Positions 35,110 through 44,357 of a stretch of 64,000 bases of DNA are shown one piece after another. The stretch spans positions 125,425-189,424 of the forward strand of contig LM655170.1 in assembly GCA_000824825.2 (NCBI GenBank), given 5' to 3'. The DNA is from Mesorhizobium sp. ORS 3324. GTDB lineage: Bacteria; Pseudomonadota; Alphaproteobacteria; Rhizobiales; Rhizobiaceae. The notes below the pieces were generated by a model. That model did no database searches. It was not told the origin of the DNA and saw only the letters and a program-made list of their open reading frames with translations. Position 1 is the stretch's first letter; every line of letters begins with the position of its first letter. Position numbers and translations under genes: made by a program.

Positions 35110-35478
35110 ATGTCAGTAGCAGCACGCGACGCCTCGCAGTCCAACATCTTCAAGTCGATGAAGGACATCACTTTCGAGCAGACGATCTCGCACCAGTGCG
35201 GTGTCACCATGAACGACTCGGTCGAGGCCCGCGCCATCGCCGAATTCATGGGCAAGAAGCCAGGGGTCATCGTCACCTACCAGCCGGCCATGATCCGCAT
35301 CGACGGCAACGGCAAGCTGATCTTCAAGATGGACGAGATCAGCGAGTATCTCGGCCGCGAGATGACGGCCGAGATCTTCGAGGTCAACACCTCCACCCAC
35401 TACGGCCGCATGGTGCGCATCGACGACAACACCGTGATCCTGTTCGGGAACATGGACGAGGTCTTCGAGTACATCTGA
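35110..35478 (+). CDS. mimD: Monooxygenase coupling (effector) protein
   Basis: A 122-residue MmoB/DmpM-family protein (HQCGVTMNDSVEARAIAEFM, PAMIRIDGNGKLIF, EVNTSTHYGRMVRI). It has no cofactor; it docks on the hydroxylase and tunes electron transfer and substrate access. It follows the small subunit by 16 bp with GGGGAGAAG as ribosome-binding site. Length is normal for the family. Confidence 0.93.
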   Translation: MSVAARDASQSNIFKSMKDITFEQTISHQCGVTMNDSVEARAIAEFMGKKPGVIVTYQPAMIRIDGNGKLIFKMDEISEYLGREMTAEIFEVNTSTHYGRMVRIDDNTVILFGNMDEVFEYI

Positions 35479-35548
35479 GGAAGCCCCGGTGCGCTGCATG
35501 GGTGCAGCGTGCCGGCCCCCATCAACACGACGATTGCGGAGGCAAGAA

Positions 35549-36571
35549 ATGTATAGGACACCTGAAGGCAAGGACATCTTCGTGGTCGACGGCCACACCC
35601 ATTTCTGGGACGGCAGCCCTGAAAACCAGAAGAACATCCACGGCAAGCAGTTCATCGACTGCTTCTATGCCTATCACACCGGGCTCAGCCCGAAAGAGCA
35701 GCTCTGGGAGAAGGGCAAGTTCGAAAAATACAGCGCCGACGATCTCTACCGCGATCTGTTCATCGACGGTCCCGACGACGTGGCGATCGTCCAGTCGACC
35801 TATCTGAAGGATTTCTACAAGAACGGCTTCAACACGATCGAGCGCAACGCGGAGGTGGCCAAACGCTATCCGGAGCGCTTCATCGTCAACGGCGCCTTCG
35901 ATCCGCGCGATGGCAAGAAGGCGCTGGAATACATCCATTTCATGAAGGAGACCTACGACATCAAGGGCGTGAAGATGTACACGGCCGAGTGGAATGGCGC
36001 CTCCAAGGGCTGGAGGCTCACCGATCCTGAGGCCTACAGGTGCTTCGAGCTGTGCGACAAGCTCGGCATCAGGAACATCCACGTCCACAAGGGTCCGACG
36101 ATCATCCCGCTCAGCAAGGATGCCTTCGACGTGCATGACGTTGACCATGCGGCGACGGATTTCCAGGGCCTCAACTGGATCGTCGAGCATTGCGGGCTGC
36201 CGCGCCTCGACGATTTCTGCTGGATCGCGACGCAGGAAACCAACGTCTATGGCGGCCTGGCGGTGGCGCTTCCCTTCATCCACTCGCGCCCGCGCTACTT
36301 TGCCGAAGTCATCGCCGAGCTGCTGTTCTGGATCGGACCGGAGAAGATCCTGTTCGGCTCCGATTACGCGATCTGGACGCCCCGCTGGCTTGTCGAGAAA
36401 TTCTGGGCCTATCAGATCCCTCAGGACATCGCAGCGGAGCGTGGTGTGCAACTGACCGACGAGATCAAGGAGAAGATCCTCGGCCTCAACGCCGCGCGTC
36501 TCTACAACATCGACATCGATGCCAAGAAGAAGGCGCTCGCAAGCTCGCCCTTCAGCATCGCGGCGGAGTAG
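35549..36571 (+). CDS. Amidohydrolase-2 family protein of the monooxygenase operon
   Basis: A 340-residue TIM-barrel metal hydrolase of the amidohydrolase-2 (aminocarboxymuconate decarboxylase-like) family. Metal-site elements are VDGHTHFWDG at the start, HVHKGPT near residue 188, VEHCGLP near residue 222 and FGSDYAIW near residue 280 (catalytic Asp). Such a gene follows the coupling protein in mim/prm operons, but its role there is not settled. GCGGAGG precedes the ATG at 35549. Possible roles are product hydrolysis or hydroxylase maturation; neither is shown. Confidence 0.9.
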   Translation: MYRTPEGKDIFVVDGHTHFWDGSPENQKNIHGKQFIDCFYAYHTGLSPKEQLWEKGKFEKYSADDLYRDLFIDGPDDVAIVQSTYLKDFYKNGFNTIERNAEVAKRYPERFIVNGAFDPRDGKKALEYIHFMKETYDIKGVKMYTAEWNGASKGWRLTDPEAYRCFELCDKLGIRNIHVHKGPTIIPLSKDAFDVHDVDHAATDFQGLNWIVEHCGLPRLDDFCWIATQETNVYGGLAVALPFIHSRPRYFAEVIAELLFWIGPEKILFGSDYAIWTPRWLVEKFWAYQIPQDIAAERGVQLTDEIKEKILGLNAARLYNIDIDAKKKALASSPFSIAAE

Positions 36572-36576
36572 GGGCC

Positions 36577-37371
36577 ATGGCAACCGCCAGCGTTTCCGAT
36601 AGCCGCGAGAAGGAACTCTGGCGGCGCCTTGGTGAAGTCAACGACCCCGAGCTCGACGAACCGATCACCGAAATGGGTTTCGTCGAGCGGGCTGAAATCA
36701 CGGGCGATGGCAGCGTGGAAATAGACTTCCGCCTGCCGACCTACTGGTGCTCGCCCAACTTCGCCTTCCTTATGCTCGACGGCGTTCGCAAGGCGCTCGA
36801 TGAGCTCTCCTGGTCGCCGGTCTATAAAGTCAAACTACACGACCACATGTTCGCCGACGAGGTCAATCGCGGCATCGGAGAAGGCAAGACGTTCGGCGAG
36901 ATTTTTGCCGGACTTGCCGGAGACCAGGATATCGGCGCGTTGCGCGAGACCTTCAGCAAGAAGGCGTTCAAGCGGCGCCAGGAAGCCGTTCTGCTTGGCC
37001 TGAGGAAGCAAGGGCTGACGGATCGCGAAATCATCGGCATGGACCTGGGCGCCTATGACGCCGCCCGTCTTGGGTCCGCCGAGGTCAGCCAGAAAGCGAG
37101 ATACCGGGCAGCGCTTGTCGAGCGCTTTCCGGCAAGCAGGCAGGGTGATCCGGTCTTCGTGACCTGGGAGGGGCGGCAAATTTTGCCAGCGGACCTCGAT
37201 GCCTATCTCGCGGAGTTGCGTGCGGTGCGCATCAACATGGAGTTCAACGGCGCGCTTTGCCGTGGGCTCAAGCAGGCAAGATACAAGGAACTGGACGTGG
37301 TCGACGGGGAGCCGACGCTGGTCGACTTCATCATGGACCGCGTGCCGGAGCGAAGAGCGCCGGTCACCTAA
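36577..37371 (+). CDS. DUF59/MIP18-like metal-cluster assembly protein
   Basis: A 264-residue protein whose N-terminal 100 residues follow the DUF59/MIP18 pattern: LWRRLGEVNDPELDEPITEM and YWCSPNFAFLMLDGVRKAL, with a Cys in the position used for iron-sulfur or metal transfer (PTYWCSPN). The rest (about 110-264) is unique to this operon type. It starts 5 bp after the amidohydrolase. A job in loading iron into the hydroxylase or the reductase cluster is a reasonable inference. Companion genes of this kind are known in propane-monooxygenase operons. Confidence 0.82.
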   Translation: MATASVSDSREKELWRRLGEVNDPELDEPITEMGFVERAEITGDGSVEIDFRLPTYWCSPNFAFLMLDGVRKALDELSWSPVYKVKLHDHMFADEVNRGIGEGKTFGEIFAGLAGDQDIGALRETFSKKAFKRRQEAVLLGLRKQGLTDREIIGMDLGAYDAARLGSAEVSQKARYRAALVERFPASRQGDPVFVTWEGRQILPADLDAYLAELRAVRINMEFNGALCRGLKQARYKELDVVDGEPTLVDFIMDRVPERRAPVT

Positions 37372-37446
37372 GCAGAACCGAGAGCAACGGCCTCCACGCA
37401 CGAGGCCCCCAACCAACAACCCGCCCGTAAGGCGGAAGGAGGAGTC

Positions 37447-39078
37447 ATGCCCAAAATAATGCTTCACAATTCCGAGGCCCGCCGGGCCCTGGCCCGTGGT
37501 GTCTTTCGCTTGGCCGCGGCCGTCGAGCCCACGCTCGGCCCCAAAGGCATGAACGCCATGATCGACCGTCCGATAGGCACGCCGATGGTGACGCGCGACG
37601 GCGTCAGCATCGCCTCCGAGATCGAACTCCATGACCGTTTCGAAAACATGGGCGCGCAAGTCGTCCGCGAAGTCTCCATGCAGACCAACGAGGTCGCCGG
37701 CGACGGCACCACGACCGCTATCGTGCTTGCCAACGCGCTGATCCAGGGCGGCATTCAAGCCAGTGAACGCGGCGCGAAATCCGTTGATCTGTGTAAAGGC
37801 ATTGAGCTTGCCGTAACGGCGGTTGTGGACGCTCTCAAGGCTTCGGCCAAGCCGGCCACGGGCAACGGCATTCTCGCCGCTGTTGCCAACATCGCTGCGA
37901 CCGACGCCAAACTCGGCGCGCTGGTGGCAGAAGCGCATCAACGGGTCGGCGCCGAAGGCGTTATCACAACCGATTTCAGCGTCACCACCGAGACCACGCT
38001 CGACGTTGTCGAGGGCATGTCCTTCGATCGGGGCTACCTCTCACATCACATGGTCACCGACCAGGAGAAGATGGAGGCCGTGCTCGAGCGACCCTTCATC
38101 CTGATGACCGACCTCAAGATCAAGGAACCCAGCGCGCTCGAGGCTGCGCGCCGCATCGCCGACGAGGCCGGGCGGCCGCTGCTGATCGTGTCCGAGGAAG
38201 TATCGCCGGAAGTCGTGGTTACACTGCTCGGCAAGCGGGGACCCGGCAAATATCTCGTCGTCCATCCGCCGGAATACGGCCATTGGCGCAAGGCGATGAT
38301 GGAGGATCTGGCGATCATCACCGGAGGCCGGGTCATCGCCCGCGATCTCGGTGGCCGACTTGAAGACGTCACTGCCGAAGATCTCGGAGCCGCCGACCGG
38401 GTGAAGACCAGCTCGTCCTACACCTCGATCATTCGCGGCGGCGGCAATCATGACGTGATCGCCTCTCGCCGCGCACAGGTGCAGCGGCAGTACGAAGCCG
38501 CGCCGCCGAACATCGAGCAGGACAAGCTGCGCGAGCGCCTGGCCAAGCTTTCAGGCGGCACCGCCATCCTCTACGCCGGCGGCGTCACGCCGGTCGAGCA
38601 GAAGCGGACCATCCAGCTGATCGAGGATTCGCTGAATGCGGTGCGCGCGGCCTCCGAGGAGGGCGTGGTCGCCGGCGGCGGTTCCGCGCTTGCCCAGATC
38701 GCGCCGCTGCTCGACAAGGTGGCAGGCGGTGTCGGCGGCGACATTGCCGAAGGGGTGCGGCTGGTCCGTTCGGTGCTGACACGGCCCCTATGGCGTATTG
38801 CCGCCAATGCCGGCGCCGATCCCGAGGCCGTGGTGGCGGAGGTGACGCGTATCAACGGTGGCTACGGCTACAACGCATCCGTCGGCAGCTATCAGAACAT
38901 GTTCGAAGCCGGGATCATCGACCCCGTCCGCGTCACCTATACCGCGCTTGCCAACGCGGCTTCCGTGGCGACGCTGATCCTGACCACCGAAACATTGATC
39001 GGCGACCTCGCCGAGGACGAGGACCCGACCGCCGGGCCGGCGCTTGGTGGCGGCGCAGAGAAACTTGGCCGCGCCTGA
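37447..39078 (+). CDS. mimG: GroEL-like chaperonin dedicated to the monooxygenase
   Basis: A 543-residue group I chaperonin: TLGPKGMNAMID (ATP loop), VAGDGTTTAIVLANALI (catalytic Asp), and the apical domain with SEEVSPEVVVTLLGKR. It is diverged from housekeeping GroEL, has no GGM tail (ends GGGAEKLGRA) and no groES beside it. In Mycobacterium a chaperonin in the same operon is needed to fold the MimA hydroxylase, so the same is expected here. GGAAGGAGGAG precedes the ATG. It would need GroES from elsewhere. Confidence 0.93.
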   Translation: MPKIMLHNSEARRALARGVFRLAAAVEPTLGPKGMNAMIDRPIGTPMVTRDGVSIASEIELHDRFENMGAQVVREVSMQTNEVAGDGTTTAIVLANALIQGGIQASERGAKSVDLCKGIELAVTAVVDALKASAKPATGNGILAAVANIAATDAKLGALVAEAHQRVGAEGVITTDFSVTTETTLDVVEGMSFDRGYLSHHMVTDQEKMEAVLERPFILMTDLKIKEPSALEAARRIADEAGRPLLIVSEEVSPEVVVTLLGKRGPGKYLVVHPPEYGHWRKAMMEDLAIITGGRVIARDLGGRLEDVTAEDLGAADRVKTSSSYTSIIRGGGNHDVIASRRAQVQRQYEAAPPNIEQDKLRERLAKLSGGTAILYAGGVTPVEQKRTIQLIEDSLNAVRAASEEGVVAGGGSALAQIAPLLDKVAGGVGGDIAEGVRLVRSVLTRPLWRIAANAGADPEAVVAEVTRINGGYGYNASVGSYQNMFEAGIIDPVRVTYTALANAASVATLILTTETLIGDLAEDEDPTAGPALGGGAEKLGRA

Positions 39079-39122
39079 CGCGCCATTCACCAGAACGGTT
39101 TCGACGTTGAAAGGATACGACC

Positions 39123-40166
39123 ATGAAAGCTGCCAGACTTTACGAATACGACCCGAAAATGAACGTGAAGCTCAAGATCGAGGAGGTCAAGGCGCCGACG
39201 ATCACCGCACCTGACGAGGTGATCGTCAGGGTCGGCGCCGCGGGCCTGTGCCGCACGGACCTCCACATCATCGAAGGCGTGTGGAAGCCGACCATGGATC
39301 CCGACGGCACGCTTCTGCCCTATATCATGGGGCACGAGAATGCCGGCTGGGTCGAGGAAGTCGGCAGCGGCGTCAGGTCGGTCAAGCGCGGCGATGCCGT
39401 CATCTGCCATCCGTTCCGCTCCTGCGGCATCTGCCTCAACTGCCGGCACGGCGAGGACATGTATTGCGACAATGGCCAATTCCCCGGCCTGGGCATGAAT
39501 GGCGGCTTCGCTGAATACTTCATCACCAGCGAGCGCTCGCTGATCAAGCTGAATGTCAATGTCACGCCAATCGAAGTGGCGCCGCTGGCCGATGCCGGCA
39601 TCACCGCCTACCGGGCAGCCAAACGAGCGGCGAAGCTTTTACGGCCGGGCAGTTACTGCGTCCTGCTCGGCATCGGTGGCCTCGGCCACATCGCGCTGCA
39701 ATCGCTGCATGCGATTTCGGGTTGCCGGATCATCGCAGTCGATCGCGAGCCGGCGGCGCGCGTGCTGGCCAAGGATCTTGGCGCCGATTTCGTCCTCGAC
39801 GGCGGGCCGAACGTCGTCGAGGAGGTGAAGGCGATCACCGGCGGTGGGGCTCATGTGGTCATCGATTTCGTCGGCGAGCTCGGCGTCGAGAACATCTGCT
39901 GGAAGATGGTGCGCAAGGGCGGTCAGTTGTTCGTCGTCGGCTATGGCGGCTCGGTCAACGTGCCGACCGCGCATCTGGTCATCGAGGAGATCAACATCGG
40001 CGGCAGCCTGGTCGGCAATTTCACCGAGCTAGTCGAGTTGATGGAGCTCAACGCCGACGGCAAGGTGAAGATGCACTACACCGAATACAATCTCGCCAAC
40101 ATCAACACCGCCCTCGACGACTTCAAAAACCGGCGGTTCACCGGCCGCGGCGTCATTGTTCCCTGA
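39123..40166 (+). CDS. Zinc-dependent NAD alcohol dehydrogenase
   Basis: A 347-residue medium-chain dehydrogenase. Catalytic zinc site: Cys in AAGLCRTDLH and the GHENAGWVEEVG block. Structural zinc: CGICLNCRHGEDMYC, four Cys. Cofactor loop GIGGLGHIALQ followed by an acidic residue (IIAVDRE), indicating NAD over NADP. As the last enzyme of the monooxygenase operon it probably oxidises the alcohol made by the hydroxylase, for example 2-propanol, 1-propanol or acetol. The gap from the chaperonin is 44 bp. Confidence 0.93.
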   Translation: MKAARLYEYDPKMNVKLKIEEVKAPTITAPDEVIVRVGAAGLCRTDLHIIEGVWKPTMDPDGTLLPYIMGHENAGWVEEVGSGVRSVKRGDAVICHPFRSCGICLNCRHGEDMYCDNGQFPGLGMNGGFAEYFITSERSLIKLNVNVTPIEVAPLADAGITAYRAAKRAAKLLRPGSYCVLLGIGGLGHIALQSLHAISGCRIIAVDREPAARVLAKDLGADFVLDGGPNVVEEVKAITGGGAHVVIDFVGELGVENICWKMVRKGGQLFVVGYGGSVNVPTAHLVIEEINIGGSLVGNFTELVELMELNADGKVKMHYTEYNLANINTALDDFKNRRFTGRGVIVP

Positions 40167-40257
40167 AATCCTGGGGTTCCCCGAAAAATCCTGGGCCGGA
40201 TGCCATGCGTAAAGCTGCGGTCTTCGACCCAGGCCGTCACAATCTGGAGAGGAAAAA

Positions 40258-40947
40258 ATGAACAAATATATCTGTGAATTCGTAGGAACTTTCGCGCTGG
40301 TCTTCTTCGGCTGCGCGACGGTTCTGTTCATGCGTTCCGAGGTCGGACTGCTTGGCGTGGCAATGGCCTTCGGCCTGTCAGTGATTGCGATGGCCTATTC
40401 GATCGGGCCGATTTCAGGCGCGCATCTCAATCCGGCCGTGAGCCTGGGCGTCTTTGTTTCTGGGCGGATGAAATCCGGCGATTTGATTGGCTATGTCGTT
40501 GCGCAATGTGTGGGGGCGATCGTTGCATCGGCGGTCCTCTACGTGATCGTGGAAGGGAAGGGCGGCGGCTACGACGTCGCCGCGAACGGTTTTGCCCAAA
40601 ACGGCTGGTCGGCCTATTCGGCGACTTCGGCGTTCCTGTTCGAAGCAGTCGCCACCTTCCTGTTTCTGGTTGTCATCCTTCGTGCGACTGCCGAAGGCGG
40701 CGCCGGGCCTCTGGCAGGCCTTGCGATCGGGCTCACGCTGGTCATGATTCACCTCGCCGGCATCGCTGTTTCCGGGTCGTCGGTCAATCCGGCTCGCTCG
40801 CTGGGCCCAGCCCTGTTTGCCGGCGGGGCGGCGCTGTCGCAACTCTGGCTGTATATCGTCGCGCCTTGCCTCGGTGCCGCTGCGGCCGGACTGGCGCTGC
40901 GCGTTGGCGTGATAGGGATCGGCGAGCAGGCAGCGCAGCCTGCCTGA
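40258..40947 (+). CDS. Aquaporin (MIP-family channel)
   Basis: A 229-residue inner-membrane channel with six TM helices and both signature loops, AHLNPAVSLG and SSVNPARSLGPA. The NPAR second loop and short loops resemble AqpZ-type water channels more than GlpF. It follows the alcohol dehydrogenase by 91 bp, GGAGAGG before the ATG, so it may belong to the same transcript. In this setting it might pass small neutral solutes such as acetol, propanediol or alcohols; that is inference. Confidence 0.92.
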   Translation: MNKYICEFVGTFALVFFGCATVLFMRSEVGLLGVAMAFGLSVIAMAYSIGPISGAHLNPAVSLGVFVSGRMKSGDLIGYVVAQCVGAIVASAVLYVIVEGKGGGYDVAANGFAQNGWSAYSATSAFLFEAVATFLFLVVILRATAEGGAGPLAGLAIGLTLVMIHLAGIAVSGSSVNPARSLGPALFAGGAALSQLWLYIVAPCLGAAAAGLALRVGVIGIGEQAAQPA

Positions 40948-41194
40948 TCGGCAAGCTGGCTTTCCGACGGAATTTCCCCACCGACAAAACCTTCCAGCCC
41001 GTGGCGCGAATGCCATGGGTTCTTTCTTGATGGCGTTCATACGAAGCCGAAACGGAAGAGGCATTGCTTTGCGCAAAGAGTTGGCCGCGAAACGCCGAGC
41101 CTTGCGACGAAGCGGTTCTCTCGTTGCCAGGATGACGTCCTGGCCTGATGGAGACGCGGACGGAGGCCTCGCTTCGGCGGCAGATGACGTCGTG

Positions 41195-41500
41195 TCAGGC
41201 TGCCTTGCTGTCGAGATCCGAGGGCTCGCCGTCGAGCGGTTGCCTGTCGCGTAGGTAAAGCGCGCAGGTGGTGCGCAGCATGGATGCAAAGTTGGGGATC
41301 TGGCCATTGATCTCCAGTGCTTCGTCGTAGAGTGTTGACAGGAATTTCGGCGCCGTCATTCCCTGACGATGGGCGATCTCGTCCAAGAGCGTCCAAAAAG
41401 TGGCCTCAAGCTGGATGCTCGTAGAATGGCCGCCGATGCGAACCGAGCGATTGACCAGCCGGTATCCTTCCGGATCCTGACCGGCAAAGACTTTGCACAT
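41195..41500 (-). CDS. Ribbon-helix-helix domain protein
   Basis: A 101-residue protein of the RHH_4 type. The recognition strand and helices are seen in VRIGGHSTSIQLEATFWTLLDEIAHRQGM, and the C-terminal helix ends SMLRTTCALYLRDRQP. Such proteins are thought to bind DNA as dimers. Start 41500 is chosen for GGGAGG 7 nt upstream; an open extension to 41593 lacks support. It is divergent from the glyoxalase-fold gene and convergent with the aquaporin. Confidence 0.85.
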   Translation of the reverse strand: MCKVFAGQDPEGYRLVNRSVRIGGHSTSIQLEATFWTLLDEIAHRQGMTAPKFLSTLYDEALEINGQIPNFASMLRTTCALYLRDRQPLDGEPSDLDSKAA

Positions 41501-41690
41501 GTGATGACCTCCCGTTGAAAGCGAAAGCGCGGAGTGGTGAACGAAGTGCACTGCCCAATTTGCAGCTTGAGCAATTCGATTTTGGTTCATCAAGCGATCT
41601 TACGCGAATTTCCCGGCGTAGTAACCGGCTGCCACCCTTTTTGCGCCCAATGGCTCACGGTGAAGACCGAGTGGCAGACTGGAGGATCCC

Positions 41691-42086
41691 TTGGCGAAAG
41701 CAATACATTCGATGATCCGGGTGGTACAAGAGCGCCTATCGGTCAACTTCTACAAAAGCGCGTTCGGGCTTGATATTGCGGACCGTTTGGATTTCGAGAC
41801 GTTCACCTTGGTCTATCTGCGTAATGCGGAAGACGATTTCGAGCTCGAATTGACGATCAACAAGGGCCGGGCGGAGCCGTACGCGCTTGGCGATGGCTAC
41901 GGCCACATCGCTTTTTGCGTCGATGATCTCGAGGCAGAACACAAGCGCTTGACGGCTGCAGGGTTCAATCCGCGCAAAATTGTCGAATTCAACCGCGAAG
42001 GCGCGCTGCTTGCGCGGTTCTTTTTCGTAGCAGACTCGGACGGTTATCAGATCGAGGTGTTGCAGCGCCACGGACGCTACAGATAG
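41691..42086 (+). CDS. VOC-family (glyoxalase I-like) metalloprotein
   Basis: A 131-residue vicinal-oxygen-chelate protein similar to lactoylglutathione lyase: MIRVVQERLSVNFYKSAFGL, FELELTINKG, GYGHIAFCVDDLEAEHKRL and ADSDGYQIEVLQ, with metal ligands His, Glu, His and Glu in expected places. It starts with TTG, supported by GGAGG 5 nt upstream. It lies between the monooxygenase operon and its activator. If the monooxygenase and dehydrogenase yield methylglyoxal from acetone through acetol, a glyoxalase here would fit; other VOC activities are possible. Confidence 0.85.
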   Translation: MAKAIHSMIRVVQERLSVNFYKSAFGLDIADRLDFETFTLVYLRNAEDDFELELTINKGRAEPYALGDGYGHIAFCVDDLEAEHKRLTAAGFNPRKIVEFNREGALLARFFFVADSDGYQIEVLQRHGRYR

Positions 42087-42203
42087 TCCGTTGCGCCTGG
42101 GAAACCGCGCTGAGCGCCATGCCGTCGCCGGCTTCGGTTCCCCGTTGATCTTCGGCGGCTAGACCGTCCGCAGCGCGCGAATGCCTTGCTCTCTTGCCGC
42201 GGT

Positions 42204-44279
42204 TCATACGAACCCGCGTCGGATGCCGTATTGCTCAAGTTTGCGATAGAGCGTAGGCCGCGAAATGCCCAGTCTCTGGGCGACCTTACTCAGATTGCCA
42301 TTCTCCGCGGCTAGCGCGTTCCTGATCGCCTGGCGCTCGCCATCCTCGAATGTGCACACCGGCGCCTCGAGCATGGCCGCTGGATTGTCATTGTGCGAGG
42401 TCGAGCCGTTGCGATTGGCGACGGTGATTTCCCACGGGAGATCCTGGAGGCTGATGGTGCTGTTGCTCGCCAGGATATGCAGGCGCTCCATGAGGTTCTT
42501 CAGCTCGCGCACGTTGCCTGGCCAACGATAGGCAAGCAGCGCGTCGAGCGCGTCGTTTGAAAATTCCAGCGGATCGTTGCCGGTCTTGCCAGCAATCTGG
42601 CGATTGAAATGCTCGACCAGCAACAACACGTCCTCGCCACGCTCGCGCAGGGCGGGGACACGTATCGAGACGGCGCCGATGCGGTAATAGAGATCGCTGC
42701 GGAAGCGCCCGGCCGCGACTTCCTGCTTGAGATCGCGATTCGTCGAGGCGACCAGCCGGACGTCCACAGGCCGCCCCCTGCTGTCGCCGATGCGGTGAAC
42801 GACACGCTCTTCCAGCACACGCAACAGGAACGGCTGGATCTCGAGCGGCAACTCACCGATTTCGTCGAGGCTGAGCACGCCGCCATTGGCCTGCTCGAAA
42901 ACGCCCGCCTTGCCTTCACGCGAGGCGCCAGTAAAGGCGCCAGCCACGTGGCCGAACAGCTCGCTGCCGAACAGCTCCTTGGTGATCGCGCCGCAATTCA
43001 ACGCGACGAAAGGGTCATTGTCCGTACGCCGACTGCCAGCATGGACAAGCCGCGCGAACAGTTCCTTGCCGACGCCGGTTTCGCCTTCTATCAGCAGCGA
43101 TGTCACGCCCCTCGACCGAGCCACGCGGGAGGCGACATCGATGGCGGCCAGCAGCTTCTCGCTCTCGCCGACGATCATCGACGTTGCTGCCTGCAACGGG
43201 TTGTTTGTCTCCCGGCTGATCACCGCCACACCCGAAACCACCGGCGCGGCCGGGAACACCAGAGCCGCGCCGCTGAGATTCCCGTCCAGTTTCAGTGGCG
43301 TGATGTGACAGGACCGCAGATGCACCGGGAGTGCCTTGGCGAGATCGCTGTCCGAGCCGGGCGCCGGCAGGTTCATGAGCCAACGACCGCGACCCGGCTC
43401 GATCGGCCCATCCGTCATCCCGGTGGTCTCGCCATTGGGCACGTTGTTGCAGAAGATCGCTCGGCCACGGTGATCGACGATCACCAAGCCGTCTTTCCCG
43501 CGGTAACCGGGTGCCGAGGAAATGAAAGCTTCTAGCAGGCGGGTGCGCTGTTCCTGCTGCTGCTCGGCCAGCGCCTTTTCGATCTGCCTGGCAGTGGCGG
43601 CGACAAGAGCCGTGTTGTGGGGGCGGAAGATCGGCGAATAACCTGACAGGTCAACGACACCGATGATCTTTCCATCCAACGGGTCGCGGATCGGCGCGCC
43701 GGCGCAGGTCCAGCCTTTGATGCCAGCGCAGAAATGCTCGGCTGCGTGGACGAAGATCGGTTCGCCGGTCCAGAGCGCGGTGCCGATGCCGTTGGTCCCG
43801 ACAGCGCCCTCATTCCATTTGCCGCCGATGGCGAGATGGATGTCCATGCCATCATGCAGGGTCTTCTTGTCGCCGATGGCTTCGATCAGCACGCCGTCGC
43901 TGTCGGCCAGCACCAGCATCGCTCCCGTCCCTTCCAGCAGCGGGCCGAGGGAGGCGAACGGCCGCCGCGCCGCCGAAAGCAGCTCGGCGTTGGCGCGGGT
44001 CAGATACTCGATCTCGTCACGATTGCTGTTGAGGGGGGCCTCGACCCCCTGCGCGTTGATCCCGCCAGTGGCGCTGCGGTACCAGGAATCGTGGATCAGC
44101 GAGCGGACCTGGACCGGATCGCGCGCGCATTGCGGCGCGTCGGACAGAAAGTTTTCCCAGGCGCGCATGGTGGCGCGCTCGTCATAGTCGATGGAATCCA
44201 GAACCAGTCCAGTGGCTATCGGCGCGCGCGCCGGAAGGCCACCGGTCTTCATCTGGTTGGTATCGATCCCGCGTTTCAT
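42204..44279 (-). CDS. mimR: AcoR/MimR-type sigma-54 transcriptional activator
   Basis: A 691-residue enhancer-binding protein. Residues about 100-240 form a GAF sensory domain. The AAA+ core spans about 370-600 with Walker A GETGVGKE (399-406), the sigma-54-contacting GAFTGA (447-452) and Walker B LSLDEIGEL (Asp472-Glu473). The C-terminal Fis-type helix-turn-helix is at about 645-690 (NLSKVAQRLGISRPTLYRKL). The AcoR family senses ketones, diols or alcohols. A perfect sigma-54 promoter upstream of the monooxygenase operon makes it the evident target. Convergent with the glyoxalase gene. Confidence 0.94.
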   Translation of the reverse strand: MKRGIDTNQMKTGGLPARAPIATGLVLDSIDYDERATMRAWENFLSDAPQCARDPVQVRSLIHDSWYRSATGGINAQGVEAPLNSNRDEIEYLTRANAELLSAARRPFASLGPLLEGTGAMLVLADSDGVLIEAIGDKKTLHDGMDIHLAIGGKWNEGAVGTNGIGTALWTGEPIFVHAAEHFCAGIKGWTCAGAPIRDPLDGKIIGVVDLSGYSPIFRPHNTALVAATARQIEKALAEQQQEQRTRLLEAFISSAPGYRGKDGLVIVDHRGRAIFCNNVPNGETTGMTDGPIEPGRGRWLMNLPAPGSDSDLAKALPVHLRSCHITPLKLDGNLSGAALVFPAAPVVSGVAVISRETNNPLQAATSMIVGESEKLLAAIDVASRVARSRGVTSLLIEGETGVGKELFARLVHAGSRRTDNDPFVALNCGAITKELFGSELFGHVAGAFTGASREGKAGVFEQANGGVLSLDEIGELPLEIQPFLLRVLEERVVHRIGDSRGRPVDVRLVASTNRDLKQEVAAGRFRSDLYYRIGAVSIRVPALRERGEDVLLLVEHFNRQIAGKTGNDPLEFSNDALDALLAYRWPGNVRELKNLMERLHILASNSTISLQDLPWEITVANRNGSTSHNDNPAAMLEAPVCTFEDGERQAIRNALAAENGNLSKVAQRLGISRPTLYRKLEQYGIRRGFV

Positions 44280-44357
44280 TCAGTCATCACAGAACCTTGG
44301 GGGCAGGGTATTTCTGTATGCTGTCGGACTGCGCTCGGATGGTCGTTCGCAGATGCG

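Noticed and set aside
34053-35276. 407-codon open frame antisense to the small hydroxylase subunit
   Set aside because: High-GC shadow of real monooxygenase genes; the sense strand encodes recognisable family proteins throughout. The same applies to the antisense frames at 31128, 35522 and 36835.
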